DNA of 64,000 nucleotides from Girardinichthys multiradiatus (Eukaryota; Chordata; Actinopteri; Cyprinodontiformes; Goodeidae): the NCBI RefSeq assembly GCF_021462225.1, contig NC_061794.1:39060914-39124913 (forward strand). The letters run 5' to 3'. The position numbers and the translations under genes were made by a program. Position 1 is the stretch's first letter, and each line of letters starts with the position of its first letter. This document shows positions 56,101 to 64,000 of this stretch, in pieces. A model generated the notes under the pieces. The model was not told where the DNA came from, searched no databases, and saw only the letters and a list, made by a program, of their open reading frames with translations.

Positions 56101-59100
56101 TGTAATAACTTTGTATTTTAAACTAAAAGGTGATCAAATCTGGTCTAGATTCTTTAAAAAAAAAAGAGTGAACTGGTCCTTTAATTTAGCATACAATAAA
56201 AATCTACAAATCAGACACTAACTTTAGGGTCTTAAGGCTTATTAATAGCTACATATATAGCTATAGCATCTATATTTTGTTTACTATTGTTAGTCAACAA
56301 CAACACGGGAGGATCACTACCCCCTAGTGCTCATGCCACTCCCCGATAGAATGGCACCCAGGGCACAGAGCCGTATGGGCTATTTAAAAACCTCCAGCAC
56401 TCTTATAAACGTGATTACAAACCATTTTCCGAACCCGCTCCATGACACGATCGATGATCTCTTTCCCGACGGTGTAATGGCCTCGAGCGTAGTTGTTGGC
56501 TGCATCCTCCTTTCCAGAGATCAGCTGCTCAGGGTGGAAGAGCTCTCTGTACTTTCCGACTCTCACTTCATCTGGAGAGAAAAGTTAAATTCAGATCAGA
56601 CAGAATCTAACTGGGTGTCTGGCTTCGTTTCTTATCTCAGATGAGTTAAATTTAGTTGAATTTCTTAAAGATACATCGAGCAACAAGCCTGTTGCTCCCA
56701 ATCAGCCTTTATGGAGTTGACTATTAGACAGAGAGATTATAAAACGGTAGTTTTAAAAAGGTAGCATTACTTTGTATCCTAGTACTACTGTGAGAAATGA
56801 GAGTGGCCCTTTACAACACATGCAGAAAAAAAAAGTTTTTATGAAAGTTATTTCTTCACACAAGACAAATATTAATCTGGTTATAAAATAGTTGCAGCCA
56901 GAAAAGTTATGGGAAACACCCAGTAAGACGTTTGAACTCCTCAAAACCAGGGTTTGTTCAAACCTACACGACTCATTACAGTGCTCCTAATCCATCTATA
57001 GGTTTCCAGGACGATTATCATGTATTTTTTAGATAAAAGTGTAGAAATAATCCAGTCTTTACCAAGTTCTAAAATTATTTAAATCTAACCTCAATTGTAC
57101 AAAAACAGACTCCACCACGAAGCCATTTTAGAAAAAAACACGATGACGCAAACTGGGAAAAATAAATAAAACCACTGAATTTAAAGGGGCTGTACTTTTA
57201 CTTTACCATCACTCCAGAGGCTGAGCTTCCATTCAGCTATTCTGTAATAAATCTGCAGTAAAGTTTTCCTTAATTCTACTAGTCCCCTACAGTACAGTTA
57301 AGTTTTCACTGCTCACAATCATAAAGTCTGGTTTCCTCCTTTTGTATTCTGGCTCTGAATTGTTCATGGTGTTATTTATATTTAATTAATCTCAAGTTAT
57401 TTTAGGGTGTCATTGCAAAACCTATAAAGCACACTCACTACTATTCTGTGTATTTCTTATTCTTCTGATTTTATCAGTATTTTCTGACTATCTACTCCTC
57501 ACACAGGGTTGGACATTTTTATTTTTTACTGCCAAAAATACATTAAAAAAGTTGCTTAATTGGGAATCAAATGCTATGACTATTGGTATCAATACATTGT
57601 CATGATTCAACTAAAAACTCCTACAGAGAAAGCTGAAAAATAATCCCTCTAACTTGTAAAAACATTTTGGCAGAATGAATGAAAACACAGCCCTCATTGG
57701 ACCTCCATGGTCCTTATATTTACCAGCAGAAACATAATTTAAAGGATAAACGGGTCACATATTTGAGGTTTATAAGCCTAAAATTAATATTTAAAAATTT
57801 ATTTTATAGCTTAGTTTAAAATTAAATATTGCACGACAGAATCTAAACTACTCACAGACCTTTTTATCACATGTAGGATGAAGATATCCAAATGAACTTT
57901 CATTCAGATCGACTTTCAGCCCGTTGAGGTACAACCAGAGAAACTCATTTATTTTAACAAGAACATAAAGTCAACATAGGAATCTCTCAAGACGGTCTGT
58001 AGCAAAGAACTGAACCTACAGATGAGAAGGCACGATTAAAAGGGCACAAAGAATGAGCAAGGGCAAGAATTTCTTGTGATAACAGGGAGCCCCCATAGGC
58101 CCCCATATCTCAGATTTCTTACAAGGAGTTGCTGCTGCAGCACAAAAAAGAAACTTGAGCTGAACCAGCAGGAGTCACAGCTGGTGACAAAATGATCTTT
58201 GTTTCATTGTTTTTAGGTTTAATTCTCACTTAATAACCTTCAACCTTCATCTTTCAGGTATCCAAGGCACTAATGAGCTGTGTTACAGAGCTGCTCACCG
58301 ATTACCGTGGGCTCCAGGTCTATGAAGAGTGCCCTGGGAACGTGACGGCCAAAACTCCCAGTGTTGAAGAAAGTGTTGAACGGATCTTCACGGGAATTTG
58401 GAGCCACAGGGCCCTCCAGGAAAACGCCATCCGGACCGACGCCGTGCTCGAGGCAGAAGAGCTCCCAGCATGCATTTCCAGTCTGAACACCTGCCTGGCC
58501 CACATGGATGGAGATGCACTCTCTCTGTGGAGGGAATGTAATGAAGATGGATGTTTCCAATAGTAAAAAACAGAAAATAAGACAAATCAGTCAAATCCAA
58601 CTAAGTTTAAAGAATGAAGGCAGAACAGGGCAACAACATGCTGAAAACATTCCTTTTTTCACATCAGTTCTCCTCGAAATGTTGGTCATCCATAAGTAAG
58701 AACTGCTTCATAAGCACCTGAAGACGTCTAATATATAAAAGAAATAAACCCATGTGGAGTACCGGGGAAATGAAAATACCAGATATTAGATTAAAGTAAA
58801 GAAAGGTACAATAATAACTGTAAAATCTTACAACCGAAAAAATAATTTTATACAAACAGTTTGATTTAAAGTAAACAGTTCGATAATATATTGCAGAGTA
58901 TATTAGAAAATGTTACATATTTTTCTTGTTTTTATAATAAAAAACAAAATAAAATATTTAAAAATCTAATTTTCTAAATTGTTTTATTTGTGTTTTATTC
59001 TTGGATTCAATTAAATAACCAAACAAAGCTTTATTCAAGGTTTTGCTCAAAGACAAAAGTAGAAATGTAAGATCAATCACTACTGTTTATTAGAATTTGT

Positions 59101-59743
59101 TAATATATATATATATATATAATTTCATTAATTAAATCCTTTAATTTCTTCTTCATTTCCTTAATGTTTTTAAAAAAAAGTCTTACATGGACTCTATTTA
59201 TGGTTAATTTATGAACATTTAGAAACAAATAGTTATTTATAATGATACAAATAAACTACATTCAGTAATTTGGAGTGACTGTAATCTGACAAGACAAGAC
59301 GAGCTTATTCCAGCGGTTTCTTGTTGCATTTTGTAAGCAATTCCAGCAATCTTGTTTCAACTTGTTGAGAATTTGATCTCGTCTCTCATGCAGGGAAAAC
59401 ATCCCATTAGATGATTTTTCACTGTTGAGTGATGTGTAAGATAAACATGAAGACTGAAGAGGATGAGAACGCACAGTAGATCTCTTCTGAAACACATCCA
59501 CAAGTGAATCATGGGCTGTAATTGTAGTTTTTGCTTACCAAAAATAATAAATACTATTTCTATTAAACATATATGTCATTAACACAGAAGCACAAAGTTT
59601 TTTTAAGTGCAGTCTTGGAGATGCTTTGTTGATAGGTTAAAATATGACATATTCACACAGTGGTAAGGTAATTTAGTAAAAGTAAAATAAGAGTGATGCA
59701 CTAAAAAAAAAACAACTAAATATCCTAAACATTATCTTACCAT
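50170..59743 (-). CDS. divergent alpha-tubulin (five exons, complete)
   Basis: An alpha-tubulin subunit that pairs with beta-tubulin to build microtubules. Exons: 59741-59743 (the ATG alone), 58299-58524, 56423-56571, 51374-52054 and 50170-50457, all in phase, 448 aa. The ATG-only first exon is classic for alpha-tubulin genes, and splicing creates the autoregulatory MREC start. Visible motifs are [21 protein letters not shown] (GTP-binding tubulin signature), NVDLTEF with the catalytic Glu, and [12 protein letters not shown] at the end. Oddities: the loop that normally carries acetylatable Lys40 is replaced ([15 protein letters not shown], no Lys), Ile16 is Thr, and the tail ends in Ile rather than Tyr. 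The split FK|VGINYQ resembles TUBA8-type genes. The donor of exon 4 (AAG|GTTCTT) is weak. Possibly a teleost tuba8/tubal3-like isotype; the exact orthologue is not assigned. Confidence 0.93.
50690..51290. repeat. 600-bp purine-rich degenerate repeat
   Basis: The plus strand is almost entirely purine with occasional C, built from variants of ggaagga and gacacaagg. It fills most of tubulin intron 4 (50458-51373). It produces long cysteine/leucine/serine-rich frames on the minus strand that are not genes. Confidence 0.85.
52139..52352 (+). mobile_element. Tc1/mariner-like element, left half (split by LINE)
   Basis: It starts cagtgcctggcaaaagtttt and continues through transposase C-terminal text (gagctattttacaaagaagaatgggcaaagattt; ctctagatgtgtacagttgg). 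It stops where the LINE begins and resumes at 54858. Confidence 0.6.
52353..54857 (+). mobile_element. L2/CR1-like LINE with long open frame, 5'-truncated
   Basis: A non-LTR retrotransposon antisense to the tubulin gene in its intron 3. The frame is open from before 52402 to 54867 (821 codons from the first ATG). It starts inside the APE-type endonuclease ([30 protein letters not shown]) and continues through RT blocks [42 protein letters not shown] and [10 protein letters not shown]. Defects: the usual KA..GPD block before the [14 protein letters not shown] motif is missing, the C-terminus is shortened ([11 protein letters not shown]), and the 5' end is gone. The 3' end is a TTCTGA tandem tail. 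The open frame suggests a recent insertion, but the copy looks inactive. Confidence 0.85.
54858..55090 (+). mobile_element. Tc1/mariner-like element, right half (split by LINE)
   Basis: It continues the element begun at 52139 with agctgtaaccacagggaaaggtgg and ends in the complementary terminal-repeat text (gttggtctgtcacataaaatccc). The two halves align to one Tc1 copy interrupted by the LINE. Confidence 0.6.
55091..56422. other. tubulin intron 3, remaining part
   Basis: AT-rich sequence between the Tc1 right half and exon 3. I recognise no repeat family or conserved element in it. Confidence 0.4.
56572..58298. other. tubulin intron 2
   Basis: AT-rich intron sequence with no recognisable gene, RNA or repeat family. 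Confidence 0.4.
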
Positions 59744-59830
59744 GTTGATCCAGAGGGTGAAAGAAAGATATTTTGCAGACAGTGTAACGTCCTGGGACAC
59801 GTCTCAGGCGACTTAGCGCAGTGTTCGCTC

Positions 59831-59838
59831 TTTATATA
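59831..59838 (-). promoter_or_regulatory. TATA box of the alpha-tubulin gene
   Basis: The minus strand reads GGCGTATATAAAGAGC, with TATATAAA at 59831-59838. It lies about 90 bases upstream of the ATG-only exon, predicting a start site near 59800 and a 5' UTR of roughly 60 bases. A strong TATA box suggests regulated, tissue-restricted expression rather than a CpG-type housekeeping promoter. Confidence 0.65.
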
Positions 59839-59849
59839 CGCCCTCTGCG

Positions 59850-60911
59850 CTGCGTTCGTCCGTTGGTGCTGATTAGAGGCTTCAGGAGGAGGGAGCTAAT
59901 GGATGGAGGGAGGGAAGAATGGTAACTTTCCTTTCACATTATTCCAGTTCTCACCCAAAGTGCTGTTTTGGTCATGTTAAAGGCTTGTTGTCACTTGCAG
60001 ACGTTAAGAAAAATATGCAGAACTTAGCTTTTTTTTAAGATTCGGGGAAGTGCCTGAAATCCTCATTAATTACTAAACTTTCTATCATGAAATCTTGATG
60101 TACAAGAATCAGAAAAAAGTACCTTATTATCATACTTTAGAGTTTTGGTTCATCTAAGAAGTCTGTCCAAAGGAAATATGAGGTAAAACTTCACGATAGA
60201 CTTAGTGTTAATTTACTCTAGCAGTACTTTTGTCATATTTCTATACATCATGCTTTTTCTTACACAATATTACAGGCTCGGGGGGAAAAGAGTAGTTGTT
60301 CACAAGTTGTTGGACACTTATTTGATGAACAGAAAATTATTTCTACAGTTTAATGAAGACTTATCAGAGCTCAAAAGCATTAAATATAGAGTACCACAAG
60401 GCTCAGTGTTAGGACCTAAACCTTTTCATGTTCATGTCCTTGAAATACTTTGCTGCCAGTCAGTGACTGCATGGTTGTGCTTAACAGGACAAAGGTGCAG
60501 AAAAAGACAGATAATACATCAATGTGTAAGGTTAATGTATGAGGCAGCTAAAACTAGAACAACTTGTTGGACATTTGCTGTTGCTGTTCTACCTAATGTT
60601 CAGTAATAATTCATGAAGAATTTGATGTGGTTTTTACTAAATTAAACTGCTTGAGAACATTTCTTGAAACAAAATCACATAAAATTATCATTTAAAAAAT
60701 GAAATTTGAAGGGAATTGGTACATAAACTTTGGTTTTATTGTTCTGAACTGCTAAAACTGTATTACACGGTTATAACAATGATGGATTAACTTGGTGAAA
60801 CTCACTCAAACTGCTTTGAAAGGTGAAAATGCTGACATTTCTCATCTGGGTTGCCACTGTCTCATTGTGTGAAGTAACCAAGCAACACTGTGTCTCAAGT
60901 CTTTTAGATCT
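59850..60911. other. intergenic, tubulin to klhl12
   Basis: AT-rich spacer upstream of the tubulin promoter and downstream of klhl12. It contains the RT remnant at 60250-60420 and nothing else I can name. Confidence 0.4.
60250..60420 (+). mobile_element. LINE reverse-transcriptase remnant
   Basis: A short frame with DTYLMNRKLFLQFNEDLSELK and YRVPQGSVLGPK, the RT block ending in PQGSVLGP typical of Jockey-superfamily LINEs. The YADD block is absent and the sequence is heavily decayed. Confidence 0.6.
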
Positions 60912-60917
60912 TTTATT
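60912..60917 (-). terminator. klhl12: candidate klhl12 polyadenylation signal
   Basis: AATAAA on the minus strand, about 710 bases past the klhl12 stop codon. A second copy lies near 60735. The choice is inferred from position. Confidence 0.35.
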
Positions 60918-61628
60918 TTTTCAGACAACAGTGACATTCAGGCATTGTATCCTACAAGTCTGTCTAAATCTGGTTTCTGATGGGGGTAGGGTGTAAACAG
61001 AACAAATTACATGCATCTGAAATGTAATACCTTGATTTCTCAATGTTGCTGAATTGGAGGAAAATACAAATGCAGTAGCACAGTTCAGTTTTCTAAAACA
61101 ATGTTCATCTCAAAATATAACTCAACTGAAAGAAATAAACCTTCTGTGTTAAAGTGATTTCCATATAAAAGTCCCGTTTACATTATTGCGCACTGATGAG
61201 CGTGCATATGCTGAATCAGTTCGCTCCATAATAAGACGATGTATTATCAGTAAAATGGGAGGCAGGTGAAAGTTATAAGGCATATAGCAGCAGGTAGAGT
61301 CTTAATCTGCTCCACCGTTTTCTTTTGATGGATAAAAATATATTGCACTCGGAAAATGTTCTGAAAAAATAATCTCACATGTGACAACAGACACCACCGT
61401 AGAGTCATGCAGGTGGTGATGGGCTCCTTGGAAGTGACGTGAAGTCTACCACAGCAAGGGTCAATCTCTGTAGCGCAGTCCGACTGCTGAGGGACTAAAC
61501 CTCCAGTTCAGAGAACCTACTTGCTTATTCTGGTAAATCAGCATCCGTTCTTAGTGGTTCTGTTTGTAGTGACATTTTAGTCTAGCTGCCTGTCTCCTGT
61601 GTTCGTCCTTGTTGTTCTGGACCAAGGG

Positions 61629-63261
61629 TTACTTTTCTCGCAGAACGCAGACTCCTGCATCGCACCGCTGGGTTGCCATGGAGGTGACGACCTCCCAGGA
61701 GTCAATAACCGGGTCGTAACATTCGATGCTGCTGAGGAGGGAGTTTCCATCGTAACTAAGGAAAAACAGAGGAAATGAGTTTGATCCTCAGGGGTGACAC
61801 GATTTCAAATTACAATCATAGTTTGTGATCTGGATTCTGCATTATGTACTCATACTTTGTTTCTGACCTGTTCTTGAATTTCTTTAGATCAGGGTCTTTT
61901 TATGTGCCTTTTTGAGAACTTTTGCCCTACTTCATGTTGTCTCCAAGTTTTTTCTTCTGTTTTACATGTCAGGCAGTAATAGGTCTGAGTGTAGCGAGTG
62001 AACCCAAAGAAATGTGGTTAATCCCATTTAACTGAGTATTTAACCGGGGGTTTCATCATTTGAAAACTGCTTTTTGTAGTAACTCAGGTCATCTTTGTCT
62101 GATATTAAAATTTGTTTAATAATCTGAGTTATTGATGTGACAGTCAAACTAGTAAGGGGGTAAATAATTTGTCCTGCTAATCTGAGGTTATCTGGGATTT
62201 TATGTGTTTTTTTTTAAGTTCAAAGTTAAATTTTATCTTTTAATATTCCTAAAAATCAGAAAAACAGAGGGGAATGACCTCAAAATAAATCAAAGCGTTT
62301 AAAACTGTTCAATAAAGCAACCTGCTCTGAAAGTCTCAGCTCTGCAGCCTTCCGGTATGGAGCTCTAATAAAACACAGGAAGATTAAATAGTGATGAAAA
62401 GCCCACAGTCCACTTGTTAAACCATTGTGAGGTTCTGCACTGGAGGAGCCGTGTTCCTTCAAGCACTGTTGACAAACGAAAGGTAAAGACTTTGTTCAAG
62501 CTTCAGGAGGTGTGAAGGCTCATGTGGTGCAAAACATACAACATATACCACCCAACGTGACTCTACTCTGTGTTTCAACTAATGCCTGACTAATGTGCAG
62601 ACGTTAGCTGAAGCTTTTAGTGTTGGCGCCCTCGCAGCTGTCAGTGAAATTAATGTTGGAGTCTTTTGTTTCCAAGCAGGACCGAGGTCAGTCTGAGCAC
62701 AGAATAATATACAGAGATAAAATGCTGTTACAATGTAATCTCGATAACCTCTACAAAAAAAACACACATTTCGTTTACTAAAATACAAAAAACATTTATT
62801 ACTGATGAGGTCAAACTAAGATGGAAAACTAATCCCTCCTTTTCATCTCTCAAGACTTATGCGTCATAAGAGACACAATATACACAGAAGTAAGGACACT
62901 TAATCTTACCCGGCGATGGCGTAGAGTCGTCCTCTGAGAACAGTTGCTCCTACATAACACCGTGGAGTCGTCATACTGGCCACAGTGGTCCAGTAGTCTG
63001 TTCTGATGTTGTAAACCTCCACTGAGTCGAGATGTGAAACGCCATCAAACCCCCCCACAACATAAATGTGGTCGTTGAGTAGCGCCACACCAGCGCCTGA
63101 AGACATGATGTGTCAGACAAGGTACAAAATTGATGTTTTAATCCATCTGTTTTCTTACTCACCTGATCGCTTCGTGGCCATGGGTGTCACACTGGTCCAG
63201 TGACCGGTGTGTGGGTCATATCTTTCTACTGAGCTCAAGATATTTAGGCCATCATATCCAC
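61629..63261 (-). CDS. klhl12: Kelch-like protein 12, C-terminal three exons (partial)
   Basis: A BTB-Kelch adaptor for Cullin-3 ubiquitin ligase. The mammalian protein directs monoubiquitination of SEC31 in COPII coats and targets Dishevelled in Wnt signalling. Exons 63163-63261, 62910-63096 and 61629-61755 join in phase and end at TAA. They encode about 137 residues of the Kelch beta-propeller. Hallmarks are [60 protein letters not shown] and the family C-terminus [11 protein letters not shown]. These match KLHL12 almost residue for residue, so orthology is clear. The BTB and BACK domains and the promoter lie beyond 64000. Confidence 0.93.
61865..62165 (-). mobile_element. Tc1/mariner-like remnant, minus orientation
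   Basis: Antisense text (ttcttgaatttctttagatcaggg; caggcagtaataggtctgagtgtagc) followed by a terminal-repeat part ending gtaagggggtaaataatttg. It is the lineage at 16160 and 43960. It lies in the last klhl12 intron. Confidence 0.5.
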
Positions 63262-63384
63262 CTGTAGGTTGAAGGAGAAAATATGTTTAGATTACTGTGG
63301 TCTTTAACTGGTTGTATTTATTATAACTTCATATGTGGACATTTTTTAAGGTACTAATGGCCCTAATTTTTTTTTAAGTGAGTC

Positions 63385-64000
63385 GACGTCTGTGGTCATG
63401 AAATCCTTTGAGCGGCTGGTGTTGAAGCACCTGAAAGACATCACAGGCCCCCTGCTGGACCCCCTGCAATTTGCTTACCGAGCAAACAGGTCGGCAGATG
63501 ATGCTGTTAACTTAGGTCTACACTTCATCCTGCAACACCTCGACCGTCCAGGGACGTACACCAGGATCCTGTTTGTAGACTTCAACACCATCATACCAGA
63601 CATCCTCCACCAGAAGCTCACACAACTCAACGTCCCAGCCTCCACCTGTCAGTGGATCAACAGCTTCCTGACGGACCGACAGCAGCAGGTGAGACTGGGG
63701 AGCATCTTCTCCCGATCCAGATCAATAAGTACTGGTGCCCCCCAGGGTTGTGTTCTATCCCCACTCCTCTTCTCCCTGTATACAAATGACTGCACCTCAT
63801 CGGACTCGTCCGTGAAACTCCTTAAGTTTGCAGACGACACCACTGTCATTGGACTGATCCAGGACGGTGATGAGTCTGCATACAGACAGCAGGTGGATCG
63901 GCTGGTACACTGGTGCGGTCAGAACTACCTTGAACTGAACCCACTCAAGACTGTGGAAATGGTGGTGGACTTTCGGAGAACACCACCCCCATATACCCCC
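63385..64000 (+). mobile_element. L2/CR1-like LINE fragment, continues past window
   Basis: RT-coding text closely related to the element at 52353: [60 protein letters not shown] and KFADDTTVIG. It is antisense to klhl12 in an intron. Four codons are missing after VDF, where the relative at 52353 has SSAF. The 5' part is truncated and the 3' end is beyond the window. Confidence 0.8.

Noticed and set aside
58273..58563. 96-codon plus-strand frame
   Set aside because: Antisense shadow of tubulin exon 2.

Overview
The window is nuclear DNA from a ray-finned (teleost-like) fish. It has vertebrate multi-exon genes with GT-AG introns, an AT-rich background, and fish-type repeats: several Tc1/mariner lineages, 5'-truncated LINEs of RTE/Rex3-like and Jockey/CR1/L2-like type, and tRNA-derived SINEs. 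I see no bacterial, phage, CRISPR or operon features. The species cannot be named from the sequence alone.

Four protein-coding genes lie on the minus strand, so they read right to left. From low to high coordinates they are: (1) a complete Rap1 small GTPase, closest to rap1a (2448-9727, six coding exons, 184 aa, non-coding 5' exons probably reaching about 14160); (2) a complete JARID1/KDM5-type histone H3K4 demethylase, kdm5b (22639-46303, 28 coding exons, 1530 aa); (3) a complete but divergent alpha-tubulin (50170-59743, five exons, 448 aa, TATA box at 59831-59838); (4) the last three exons of klhl12, a Kelch-repeat adaptor for Cullin-3 (61629-63261), whose 5' part is outside the window. All reconstructed reading frames close exactly at their splice junctions. 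KDM5B and KLHL12 are also close neighbours on human 1q32, which supports orthology with kdm5b rather than kdm5a or kdm5c.

The plus strand carries no host gene that I can support. It carries mobile-element reading frames: an RTE/Rex3-like LINE with an 11-bp target duplication inside a rap1a intron; a long-open but internally deleted L2-like LINE inserted in an older Tc1 copy inside a tubulin intron; and a related LINE in a klhl12 intron. The 14-22 kb interval between rap1a and kdm5b is almost entirely decayed Tc1 copies plus one minus-strand LINE (18683-21130). The intervals 46.5-50.2 kb and 59.9-61.6 kb are intergenic with a few repeat remnants.

The four genes do not form a pathway. Rap1 controls integrin and cadherin adhesion, Kdm5b removes H3K4 tri- and dimethyl marks, the tubulin builds microtubules, and Klhl12 directs Cullin-3 ubiquitination (COPII coat, Dishevelled). 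I found no undescribed biological system. The points most worth a second look are the alpha-tubulin lacking the Lys40 acetylation site and ending in Ile, the nested LINE-in-Tc1 insertion, a perfect 17-bp hairpin, a strong CTCF-like motif carried by a repeat insert in a kdm5b intron, and a 600-bp purine tract filling a tubulin intron.
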